Source: JBDGPU01 sp042219525 (GTDB lineage Archaea; Halobacteriota; Halobacteria; Halobacteriales; Haloferacaceae). From it: a DNA stretch of 15,566 nucleotides. The stretch covers positions 1 to 15,566 of the forward strand of contig JBDGPU010000117.1 in the NCBI GenBank assembly GCA_042219525.1, in the 5' to 3' direction. The notes beneath the pieces are model-generated. The model searched no databases and was not told where the DNA came from. It worked only from the letters and a program-made list of their open reading frames with translations. Made by a program: the position numbers and the translations under genes. Positions 1-6,319 of the stretch are shown piece by piece (the first letter of the stretch is position 1; every line of letters starts with the position of its first letter).

Positions 1-2
1 GG

Positions 3-39
3 CGGGGCGCGCCGAGCGGTGCGGTGCCGGCGCGCCCCG
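3..39. repeat. Outer GC-rich hairpin of family A, left copy
   Basis: CGGGGCGCGCC (3-13) pairs perfectly over 11 bp with GGCGCGCCCCG (29-39) around a 15-nt loop. The right copy (11883-11919) keeps both arms exactly while its loop differs in places. Confidence 0.75.
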
Positions 40-148
40 ACCGAGGCTGGGGAGGACTGAGGAGTGCGGTTGCGTTGCTGTCGCTGTCGCGGTTGCTGCC
101 GCTGTCCTGGTGGACTGAAAGGGCGACGGCCGGTCGCGCCGGAGGGGA

Positions 149-213
149 GTCGCTGAGACAGGCACTATCCGCGGCGGGCGGTGCTGAGAGCCGCGGATAT
201 CCTGCTCAGCGAC
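149..213 (+). repeat. Covarying stem-loop of family A, left copy
   Basis: Three stacked helices are visible. GTCGCTGAG (149-157) pairs with CTCAGCGAC (205-213). CAGG (159-162) pairs with CCTG (201-204). TATCCGCGGC (166-175) pairs with GCCGCGGATA (190-199). The terminal loop is 14 nt (176-189), A158 is a 1-nt bulge, and a 3-by-1 internal loop lies between the inner helices. The right copy at 11705-11769 has identical helix, bulge and loop lengths. Four of the ten inner pairs and three of the four middle pairs are changed on both strands so that pairing is preserved. This is direct sequence evidence that the fold is maintained, as RNA or as single-stranded or cruciform DNA. Confidence 0.85.
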
Positions 214-217
214 CGCG

Positions 218-775
218 AGCGGCCGAGGGCTTTCTGGGAGTTTGCGGTGCTGTCAAGAGCAAGCACGTATCACCTGTTCCAACCCACGCATAGCGAGCGA
301 CCGAGGGCTTTCGAGGTGTTTGCGGTGCTGTCAAGAGCAACTCCGTATCACTTGTCCAAACCATCACAGAGCGAGCGGCTGAGGGCTTTCTGGATGTTTG
401 CACTGCTTTCGAGAGCAAGACTGTATCACCCGTCTAAACCCACGCATAGCGAGCGGCCGAGGGCTTTCCGGGAGTTTGCGTTGCTGTCAAGCGCAGCAAC
501 GCCTGCACCTACCCAGCCGTTTTCGAAGCAAGAGCGGCCGAGGGCTTTCCGGGAGTTTGCGTTGCTGTCAAGCGCAGCAACGCCTGCACCTACCCAGCCG
601 TTTTCGAAGCAAGAGCGGCCGAGGGCTTTCCGGGTGTTTGCGGTGCTGTCAAGCGCAGCAGCGTCTGCACCTTTAAATACAGTTTATGAGTAAGAGCGGT
701 CAGGCCCTCCTGAGGCGGCTGCGCTACCGTCCATCGAAACGCGATCTGCACCAGAGTATCCCAGTCATAAACAAA
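218..775 (+). repeat. Left family A tandem array, six clear units plus one degenerate
   Basis: Units start with AGCGGCCGAGGGCTTTC-like sequence at 218, 296, 374, 452, 533 and 614, with a decayed one at 695. Spacing is 78, 78, 78, 81, 81 and 81 bp. The units at 452 and 533 are identical over 81 bp, a recent duplication. Each unit holds a central hairpin, best in units 4 and 5, where GCGTTGCTG pairs with CAGCAACGC around a 7-nt loop. The second half of the unit comes in two types: a GTATCAC type (units 1-3) and a CTGCACC type (units 4-7). Unit 6 ends with TTTAAATACAGTTTATGAG, matching the TTTATAAG ends of the right array. Several frames are open through the array, including a 170-codon one. I read the array as noncoding. 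Confidence 0.9.
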
Positions 776-941
776 CCCTCCAGAAATTCTCACGTCGTTT
801 CCATGCGCTGAAACGAGCGTTCACCAGTTATCTCGCCTCGGATAGCGGAGAGTCGTCTTGAGTCCGGCGGTATGCCCGCGCGTGCGAGAATCAACGCTTA
901 TGTACCGGCCAGTCAAAGTCGCGCACGTTACGGAGACCTAT
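776..941 (+). promoter_or_regulatory. Probable nuo operon promoter and leader
   Basis: There is no gene between the repeat array and nuoA. A weak TATA-like GCTTATGT lies at 896-903. It would place a transcript start near 925, just upstream of the Shine-Dalgarno-like GGAG at 932-935, which is 6 nt before the ATG at 942. AGTTATCT near 818-825 is another weak candidate. The AT-rich ends of array units 6 and 7 (about 671-690 and 760-775) could also initiate transcripts. No choice can be made from sequence alone. Confidence 0.35.
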
Positions 942-1358
942 ATGAGCGATTGGATAGCTATCGGCGCACTGGCGGTCGTTGGCCTGGTCATTCCGTTAGG
1001 GATGATGGCAGTGTCAGCGATTCTCCGTCCGAGTGTGCCAGAGCAAGGGAAAAAGGCCGTCTACGAGTCCGGTGAGGTGCCGACCGGTTCCGCACAGGTC
1101 CGGTTCAACATCCAGTACTACATGGTTGCGCTGTTGTTCGTCGTGTTCGACATCGAAACCGTGCTGCTGTTCCCGTGGGCCGTCGTCTTCCGCCCCGCGC
1201 TGGATGCAGGGGTCCCGCTGACGCGGGTCCTCTGGCCGATGCTTGCCTTCGTCGGAATCCTCGCCATCGGGCTCGTGTGGGCGTGGCGCAACGGAGCAGT
1301 CGAATGGACTCGCAGTCCCCGTGCAACACGCCGCAAGACGGAGCGTGACCAGACATGA
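942..1358 (+). CDS. nuoA: Complex I subunit NuoA (ND3 homologue)
   Basis: Small membrane subunit of the proton-pumping quinone reductase, at the junction of the peripheral and membrane arms near the quinone site. The 138-residue product has three hydrophobic segments (about 5-28, 56-80 and 94-114). The family loop motif appears as YESGEVP at 41-47; the usual form is YECG, so Ser43 stands where many homologues have the loop cysteine. FDIE (69-72) supplies the conserved acidic residues Asp70 and Glu72 of the second helix. I chose the ATG at 942 because GGAG lies 6 nt upstream and the protein then begins directly with the first membrane helix. An in-frame ATG at 903 would add 13 residues, and the frame is open back to 858. 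The stop overlaps nuoB by ATGA. The basic C-terminal tail (about 116-138) is lineage-specific. Confidence 0.93.
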   Translation: MSDWIAIGALAVVGLVIPLGMMAVSAILRPSVPEQGKKAVYESGEVPTGSAQVRFNIQYYMVALLFVVFDIETVLLFPWAVVFRPALDAGVPLTRVLWPMLAFVGILAIGLVWAWRNGAVEWTRSPRATRRKTERDQT

Positions 1359-2053
1359 GTAGTGACCAACCTTTCCGTACGGACGAATCTGCCGTAGAAA
1401 CCAAGACCCGAGAGGCCCGGATGACGGGCCAGGACAACCGGTTCAACTCGCGACTGCGTGAGGCGCTCGGCTCCTCCCCGTTTATCCTCACGAAGTTCGA
1501 CAAGTTCATGAACTGGGTCCGCGGGTCCTCGATGTTCATGCTGCAGTTCGGGATCGCCTGCTGCAGCATCGAAATGATGCACACCTACGCGGTCAAGCAC
1601 GACCTCGACCGCTTCGGCGCCGGTGTGCCACGCGCGTCCCCGCGGCAGGCGGACGTGATCATCGTCCCCGGGACGATCGTCTCGAAGTTCGCCCCGCGGA
1701 TGAAGCGCGTGTACGACCAGATGCCCGAGCCGAAGTTCGTTATCGGCATGGGCTCGTGTACCATCTCCGGCGGCCCGTTCCAGGAGGGGTACAACGTCAT
1801 CAAGGGCGCGGAGGAGGTCATCCCGGTCGACATCCACGTCCCGGGCTGCCCGCCCCGCCCCGAGGCGCTGGTGTACGGCGTCGCCAAGCTACAGGAGCGC
1901 GTCGCCAACGGCGAGTCCTCGCCGGTGACGGTGAAACCGTACGAGCTCGAACAGTTCTCCGACCTGGAGCGCGACGAGCTGGTCGACCAGCTCGCCGACG
2001 ACATCGACGAGGAGGAACTCGTGATGCGATACGACTTCGCTGATTCGCCATGA
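1355..2053 (+). CDS. nuoB: Complex I subunit NuoB (PSST/20 kDa, cluster N2)
   Basis: Carries the terminal [4Fe-4S] cluster N2, which passes electrons to quinone at the interface with NuoCD. All four family cysteines are present: adjacent Cys69-Cys70 in GIACCSIEMMH, Cys135 in GMGSCTISGG, and Cys165 in VPGCPPRPE. The protein has 232 residues. The first 40 or so are hydrophilic and precede the conserved domain, and an acidic tail follows (about 195-232), as expected in a high-salt cytoplasm. The ATG overlaps the nuoA stop (ATGA) and the stop overlaps nuoCD the same way, implying translational coupling. An internal ATG (Met23) is possible, but the coupled start is more natural. Identification is secure. 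Confidence 0.96.
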   Translation: MSSDQPFRTDESAVETKTREARMTGQDNRFNSRLREALGSSPFILTKFDKFMNWVRGSSMFMLQFGIACCSIEMMHTYAVKHDLDRFGAGVPRASPRQADVIIVPGTIVSKFAPRMKRVYDQMPEPKFVIGMGSCTISGGPFQEGYNVIKGAEEVIPVDIHVPGCPPRPEALVYGVAKLQERVANGESSPVTVKPYELEQFSDLERDELVDQLADDIDEEELVMRYDFADSP

Positions 2054-3729
2054 GCCTGGAAGAACCCGAATCCGAGACGGACGTGGGCACCGCCCACCTC
2101 ACCGCGGACGAGCCCGACGAACTCGCCGCCCTGCTGGGCGACAACGTGCTCGACCGCGAGGAGCACGTCAACGCGCCCGGCTTCGTCATCCGCCCGGACG
2201 CCGTCCAGGACACGCTCTCGACGCTGAAGGAGGAGGCCGGCTACGACCACCTCTCCTGCGTCTCCGCACAGGAGTACGACGACCGGTACGAGTCCATCTA
2301 CCACCTGAAGAAGTTCGAGGACCCGACCGACGAAGTCAGCGTCGTCGTCCCCGCCGACCCCGAGAACCCGGTCTCCGAGTCCGCGGAGCCGGTGTTCCGC
2401 ACCGCCGACTGGCACGAGCGTGAGGCGTACGACCTCGTCGGGATCGACTACGACGACCACCCCGACCTGCGTCGCATCCTCCTGCCCGAGACCTGGCAGG
2501 GCCATCCGCTCAGCCAGGACTACGACCAGGACCACCCGCAGATCGTGCCCCTGCGCGAGCACGCGAACCCGCTGCAGGAGGACCACGAAGCCGAGGACGA
2601 CTCGGACACGATGTTCCTCAACATCGGGCCGCACCACCCGGCGACCCACGGTGTGCTCCACCTGAAGACGACGCTGGACGGGGAGCAGGTGGCCGACGTC
2701 GAATCCGACATCGGGTACCTCCACCGCTGTGAGGAGCAGATGGCTCAGAGCAGTACCTACCGGTACCAGATCATGCCGTACCCGGACCGCTGGGACTACA
2801 TCTCGGCGGGGCTGCTCAACGAGTGGGCCTACGCCCGCGCGGCCGAGGACATGGCCGACATCGACGTGCCGGAGTACGCCCAGGTCATCCGGACGATGGG
2901 TGCGGAGCTGTGCCGGATCGCCGCCCACATGCTGGCGCTCGGCACGTTCGCGCTCGACGTCTACGGCGACTTCACGGCCATCTTCATGTACGCCATCCGC
3001 GAGCGCGAGAAGGTCCAGAACATTCTCGAGGACCTGACGGGCCAGCGGCTGATGTTCAACTACTTCCGGCTCGGCGGCGTCGTCTGGGATTTGCCGGAGC
3101 CGCGCGACGAGTTCTTCTCGAACACGCGCGACTTCCTCGACGAGCTCCCGGAGGCGGTCGAGGAGTTCCACGACATGATCACCTCGAACGAGATCCTCCA
3201 GCTGCGGACGATCGACACGGGGATCCTGCCGCCGGAGGTCGCGAAGGACTACGGCGCGACCGGCCCGGTCCTGCGTGGCTCGGGCGTCGACTACGACCTG
3301 CGCCGTGACGACCCCTACGGCTACTACGACGAGCTCGACTGGGACGTCGTCACCGAGGACGGCTGTGACAATTACGCGCGCCTGCTCGTCCGCATGCGCG
3401 AGGTCGAGGAGTCCGCGAAGATCATCGAGCAGTGTGTCGACCTGCTCGAGGACTGGCCGGAGGAGGAGCGGAACATCCAGGCCAACGTCCCGCGGACCAT
3501 CCGCCCGGACGAGGACAAGGAGATCTACCGCGCCGTCGAGGGCGCCAAGGGCGAACTCGGCATCTACATGCGCTCGGACGGCACGGAGAAGCCGGGTCGC
3601 TTCAAGATCCGGTCGCCGTGCTTCTCGAACCTGCAGACGCTGCCGGAGATGGCGAACGGGGAGTACATCCCCGACGTGGTCGCCGCGCTCGGCAGTCTAG
3701 ACATCGTCCTCGGGGAGGTTGACCGCTGA
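2050..3729 (+). CDS. nuoCD: Fused complex I subunit NuoCD (30 kDa + 49 kDa)
   Basis: Joins the 30-kDa and 49-kDa subunits in one 559-residue protein of the peripheral arm. The NuoC part (about 1-165) contains the signature HEREAYDLVGI...HPDLRR...GHPLSQDY at 122-158. A short acidic linker (about 165-187) leads to the NuoD part from Met188. In NuoD, GPHHPATHG (193-201) gives His200 and DRWDY (246-250) gives Tyr250. By position these correspond to the His/Tyr pair of the 49-kDa subunit that binds the quinone headgroup. The C-terminus carries the usual KIRSPCFSNL and GSLDIVLGEVDR motifs. The ATG overlaps the nuoB stop, and the stop TGA overlaps the nuoH ATG by one base. The C-D fusion also occurs in E. 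coli and elsewhere, so it is not itself novel. Confidence 0.96.
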   Translation: MSLEEPESETDVGTAHLTADEPDELAALLGDNVLDREEHVNAPGFVIRPDAVQDTLSTLKEEAGYDHLSCVSAQEYDDRYESIYHLKKFEDPTDEVSVVVPADPENPVSESAEPVFRTADWHEREAYDLVGIDYDDHPDLRRILLPETWQGHPLSQDYDQDHPQIVPLREHANPLQEDHEAEDDSDTMFLNIGPHHPATHGVLHLKTTLDGEQVADVESDIGYLHRCEEQMAQSSTYRYQIMPYPDRWDYISAGLLNEWAYARAAEDMADIDVPEYAQVIRTMGAELCRIAAHMLALGTFALDVYGDFTAIFMYAIREREKVQNILEDLTGQRLMFNYFRLGGVVWDLPEPRDEFFSNTRDFLDELPEAVEEFHDMITSNEILQLRTIDTGILPPEVAKDYGATGPVLRGSGVDYDLRRDDPYGYYDELDWDVVTEDGCDNYARLLVRMREVEESAKIIEQCVDLLEDWPEEERNIQANVPRTIRPDEDKEIYRAVEGAKGELGIYMRSDGTEKPGRFKIRSPCFSNLQTLPEMANGEYIPDVVAALGSLDIVLGEVDR

Positions 3730-4823
3730 TGACCGGGGGCGTCGTGACGGCCAGTGCGATTCCGGCCCAGCTGTTCCCGGAGCAGGTAGCGAACCTGCTG
3801 GGGCTCTCCGGCCTCGCCGGGCAGCTCGTCGGCTCGGTTATCGCCGCGTTCGTCGTCGGCAACATCATGCTCGCGATGACCGGCGTCGCCGGCCCGTGGG
3901 CGAAGCGGAAGATCACGGCGGCGTTCACTGACCGCATCGCCGTCAACCGCATCGGGCCGTTCGGGCTGTTCATCATCGTCGCCGACGCGGTCCGGCTCCT
4001 GTCGAAGGAGCTCATCGTCCCGTCGGGCGTCGACCGCCCGACCTGGGACCTCGCGCCCATCGTGCTGCCGGCGTCGGCCCTGCTTGGGTTCGCCGTCATT
4101 CCGATGGGGCACCTCGGGCCGTTCAACATCCACCTCGCGGATCCCGAATCGGGGCTCGCGATCGTGTTCGCGTTCGCCTCCATCGCCTCGCTCTCGCTGG
4201 TGATGGCCGGGCGCGCGTCGAACAACAAGTACTCGCTGCTCGGCGGCCTCCGCGCCGTCGCGCAGAACCTGGCGTACGAGATCCCGCTCATCGTGACGGC
4301 GATGTCCGTCGTCGTGTTCGCGGGCTCGCTCCGGATGGGCGAGATCGTCGCCGTGCAGCAGGAGACGCTGTTCACCGTCGCCGGGATCGCCGTGCCGTCC
4401 TGGTACGCGTTCGTGAACCCGTTCGCGTTCGTGCTGTTCCTCACCGCCAACATGGCGGAGATCGGCCGGAACCCGTTCGACATCCCGGAGGCGCCCACGG
4501 AGATCATCGCGGGGTACCAGACGGAGTACTCCTCCGTCTACTTCGTGCTGTTCTACCTGGGCGAGTTCCTCCACGTGTTCCTCGGCGGCGCCATCATGGC
4601 GACGGCGTTCCTCGGGGGCGCGGCCGGCCCCGGCCCGGAGAGCATTAGCTTCATCTGGTTCGTGGTGAAGATCTGGGCCTTCTTCCTGTTCACCCAGTGG
4701 TGCCGGTCCGCGCTGCCGCGGGTCCGCATCGACCAGCTCATCGAAATCGGCTGGAAGGGAATGCTCGTGCTGTCGTTCGCGAACCTGGTCCTCACGGCCG
4801 TGCTCGTGGGGGTGATCGTCTAA
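3729..4823 (+). CDS. nuoH: Complex I subunit NuoH (ND1 homologue)
   Basis: Membrane subunit that anchors the peripheral arm and forms much of the quinone tunnel. It has 364 residues and about eight hydrophobic segments. Recognisable motifs are WAKRKITAAFTDRIAVNRIG (57-76), GGLRAVAQNLAYEIPL (172-187), AEIGRNPFDIPEAPTEIIAG (243-262) followed by YQTEYSS (263-269), and a C-terminal LPRVRIDQLIEIGWK. The acidic loop around 244-266 belongs to the proposed link between quinone chemistry and the pumps. GGAGGT at 3714-3719 lies 9 nt before the ATG, which shares one base with the nuoCD stop. The stop shares one base with the nuoI start (TAATG). Confidence 0.96.
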   Translation: MTGGVVTASAIPAQLFPEQVANLLGLSGLAGQLVGSVIAAFVVGNIMLAMTGVAGPWAKRKITAAFTDRIAVNRIGPFGLFIIVADAVRLLSKELIVPSGVDRPTWDLAPIVLPASALLGFAVIPMGHLGPFNIHLADPESGLAIVFAFASIASLSLVMAGRASNNKYSLLGGLRAVAQNLAYEIPLIVTAMSVVVFAGSLRMGEIVAVQQETLFTVAGIAVPSWYAFVNPFAFVLFLTANMAEIGRNPFDIPEAPTEIIAGYQTEYSSVYFVLFYLGEFLHVFLGGAIMATAFLGGAAGPGPESISFIWFVVKIWAFFLFTQWCRSALPRVRIDQLIEIGWKGMLVLSFANLVLTAVLVGVIV

Positions 4824-5284
4824 TGATCGGACTGCTCAAATCCATGGCAACCACGATGAAGCACGCGCTCAACGGCAAGACCTTCACGGTCGAGTATCCG
4901 GAGACGGCTCCGGAGGTGAGCCCGCGCTTCCGTGGCGTCCACAAGTTCAGTCAGGAGCGGTGTATCTGGTGTCGGCAGTGTGAGAACGTCTGTCCGAACG
5001 ATACGATTCAGATCGTGATGGACGACCAGCGCAACGGCGAGGAGTACAACCTCCACATCGGTCAGTGTATCTACTGCCGGCTCTGTGAGGAGGTCTGTCC
5101 CGTCGACGCCATTCTGCTGACCCAGAACTTCGAGTTCACCGCGGACACGAAGGACGACTTCGTGTACAACAAAGAACAGCTGAAGAACGTCCCCTGGTAC
5201 AAGGGGATCGACCCGCTCAACTCCCGCAACCCCGACCGCAGTGCGTGGGTCGGCGAGGGTGACGGGGAGGTCGACTACCAATAA
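4823..5284 (+). CDS. nuoI: Complex I subunit NuoI (TYKY, 2x[4Fe-4S])
   Basis: Eight-iron ferredoxin-like subunit that relays electrons through clusters N6a and N6b to N2. The 153-residue product has two full CxxCxxCxxxCP motifs: Cys47, 50, 53, 57 and Cys82, 85, 88, 92. The start is the ATG at 4823, overlapping the nuoH stop. The frame is open upstream to 4697, but that part runs inside nuoH and is a shadow; a second candidate, MATTMKHAL at 4844, is less likely because it loses the coupling. Since nuoE, F and G are absent, this subunit and NuoCD/NuoB must receive electrons from some other donor. A hairpin begins at the last base of the stop codon. Confidence 0.96.
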   Translation: MIGLLKSMATTMKHALNGKTFTVEYPETAPEVSPRFRGVHKFSQERCIWCRQCENVCPNDTIQIVMDDQRNGEEYNLHIGQCIYCRLCEEVCPVDAILLTQNFEFTADTKDDFVYNKEQLKNVPWYKGIDPLNSRNPDRSAWVGEGDGEVDYQ

Positions 5285-5316
5285 TTTCGGGAACGGCAGC
5301 GAGCCGTTCTCGAAAT
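5284..5316 (+). promoter_or_regulatory. Intra-operon hairpin between nuoI and nuoJ1
   Basis: ATTTCGGGAACGGC (5284-5297) pairs with GCCGTTCTCGAAAT (5303-5316) over 14 bp, with a single G-U pair and a 5-nt loop. It starts at the last base of the nuoI stop and ends about 20 nt before the nuoJ1 ribosome binding site. No T-run follows, so a simple terminator is unlikely. A processing, stabilising or attenuating role is inference. Confidence 0.8.
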
Positions 5317-5348
5317 CTTCAAAGGGTATCTCAAAGGAGACATATACA

Positions 5349-5612
5349 ATGGTCCTTGAAACCATCGCGTTCGCGCTGTTCGCCCTGATCACAGTGGCGG
5401 CCAGCCTGGGCGTCGTACTCGTGGAGGACGTGTTCCACGCGTCCCTCCTCTTAGGTGCGGCGCTGTTGAGCGTCGCGGTGCACTACGTGATGTTACAGGC
5501 GGAGTTTCTCGCCGCCATGCAGGTGCTCGTCTACGTGGGCGGGGTCCTGATCCTCATCACGTTCGCCGTGATGCTCACGCGATCGAACGAATTGGAGGTG
5601 AGTAGCGCATGA
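5349..5612 (+). CDS. nuoJ1: NuoJ N-terminal half (ND6 part 1)
   Basis: NuoJ/ND6 of complex I is encoded here as two genes; this one supplies the first three membrane helices. The product has 87 residues with segments at about 5-25, 30-47 and 53-76. The third helix carries YVGGVLILITFAVML, equivalent to the conserved ND6 helix whose pi-bulge is thought to take part in coupling. I chose the ATG at 5349 because GGAGA (5336-5340) lies 8 nt upstream; the frame is open upstream to 5241, but that overlaps nuoI and the hairpin. This is the only gene in the operon preceded by a sizeable gap. The stop overlaps nuoJ2 by ATGA. Confidence 0.92.
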   Translation: MVLETIAFALFALITVAASLGVVLVEDVFHASLLLGAALLSVAVHYVMLQAEFLAAMQVLVYVGGVLILITFAVMLTRSNELEVSSA

Positions 5613-6016
5613 GTAGCGACTCGGACGCCCGCGATGCGGGCGCCGACGCCGCCGAGCCGGGCGTCGAGGAGCGCGGGCTGGTGCCCGGGCTCGCGGCGCT
5701 GCTGCTGTTCGGCGTCATGGCCGTCGTCTTCGTGAGCGCCGACTTCGGCGCCCCCGCCGGGTTCGACCTGTCGGGCGAAGCGGCCGACACGATCACCCAC
5801 AACATCGGGTACGCCCTGCTCGACCTCGAGGTCGGCAGTCTCGCGGCCGCGACCGAAGGGTTCCTGGCGGCGTTCATCATCGTCGCCCTGACGCTGGACG
5901 TCGCCGTCGACGGCGCCCTCTACCTCGCGAAGCGCGAGGAGGGTGGCAGCGTCATCTCGGCCGTCGGCGGCGCGTTCACGAGCGGCCGGAAGGTCGAAGA
6001 GGGAGGTGAGCGCTGA
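5609..6016 (+). CDS. nuoJ2: NuoJ C-terminal half (ND6 part 2)
   Basis: Second half of the split NuoJ/ND6, 135 residues. An acidic, soluble N-terminal stretch (1-24) precedes a hydrophobic helix at about 26-45. A polar loop follows, then a second helix at about 80-106, and a charged C-terminus. The sequence is weakly conserved, as ND6 C-terminal halves are, so the call rests mainly on position between nuoJ1 and nuoK and on having two membrane segments. A strong Shine-Dalgarno sequence, GGAGGTGA (5594-5601), lies 7 nt before the ATG, inside the end of nuoJ1. The stop overlaps the nuoK ATG (TGATG). Confidence 0.85.
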   Translation: MSSDSDARDAGADAAEPGVEERGLVPGLAALLLFGVMAVVFVSADFGAPAGFDLSGEAADTITHNIGYALLDLEVGSLAAATEGFLAAFIIVALTLDVAVDGALYLAKREEGGSVISAVGGAFTSGRKVEEGGER

Positions 6017-6318
6017 TGTTGCCGCCGGAGTACTATCTGGTGCTCGCCGCGGCCGTGTTCTGTATCGGCCTCTTCGGCGTGTTGACCCGGCGTCACGCGC
6101 TCTTCTTCCTGATGAGCGTCGAGCTCATGCTCAACGCGGCGAACATCAACCTGGTCGCCTTCTCGGAGTTCTACGGCGACCTGACCGGACAGGTGTTCGC
6201 CCTGTTCGTGATCGCGCTGGCTGCCGCCGAGGTCGCCATCGGGATCGGCATTATCCTCGTGCTGTATCGCAACTTTGGTGACACAGACGTGACTGTTCCA
6301 ACGGAGATGAGGTGGTGA
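6016..6318 (+). CDS. nuoK: Complex I subunit NuoK (ND4L homologue)
   Basis: Small three-helix membrane subunit, 100 residues, the usual family length. Both conserved membrane glutamates of the proton path are present: Glu36 in MSVELMLNAANIN and Glu72 in AAAEVAIGIGI. GGAGGTGA (6002-6009) lies 6 nt before the ATG, within the end of nuoJ2. The gene ends one base before the nuoL ATG. Homologous to MrpC of Na+/H+ antiporters, but the context makes it complex I. Confidence 0.95.
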   Translation: MLPPEYYLVLAAAVFCIGLFGVLTRRHALFFLMSVELMLNAANINLVAFSEFYGDLTGQVFALFVIALAAAEVAIGIGIILVLYRNFGDTDVTVPTEMRW

Positions 6319-6319
6319 A

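Larger units (their letters stand above)
1..239 (+). repeat. Family A repeat core, left copy (structured, inverted partner at the other end of the nuo operon)
   Basis: This segment recurs in reverse complement at about 11683-11921 with the same order of blocks. From the outside inward these are: a GC hairpin; a variable GCGGTT/GCTGTC-like stretch (about 66-106); the block GGACTGAAAGGGCGA (112-126); a nested stem-loop; and AGCGGCCGAGGGCTTTCTGGG-like sequence leading into the tandem array. A closing helix can be drawn from GAAAG (117-121) with CTTTC (230-234), CGGCCG (127-132) with CGGCCG (220-225), and TCGC (134-137) with GCGA (215-218), enclosing the stem-loop at 149-213. The window starts inside or at the edge of the element, so its outer limit is unknown. 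No protein is supported here. Function is unknown. Confidence 0.85.

Noticed and set aside
218..775. CRISPR-like array (about 40 conserved and 38-41 less conserved bases per unit; GACTGAAAG resembles a crRNA handle)
   Set aside because: The less conserved halves are related to each other (GTATCAC and CTGCACC types), two units are identical, unit ends vary, and no cas genes are present.
1..775. IS200/IS605 or TnpB-type element with guide RNA
   Set aside because: Hairpins at the ends fit in principle, but no transposase or TnpB gene or remnant is in the window; it stays only as an alternative explanation for the repeat.
1585..3171. 528-codon minus-strand open frame
   Set aside because: Antisense shadow of nuoB and nuoCD, produced by high GC content and acidic codons; the opposite frame has all complex I motifs.
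5241..5348. Upstream extension of NuoJ1
   Set aside because: It overlaps the end of nuoI and the hairpin; the ATG at 5349 has a well-placed GGAGA.
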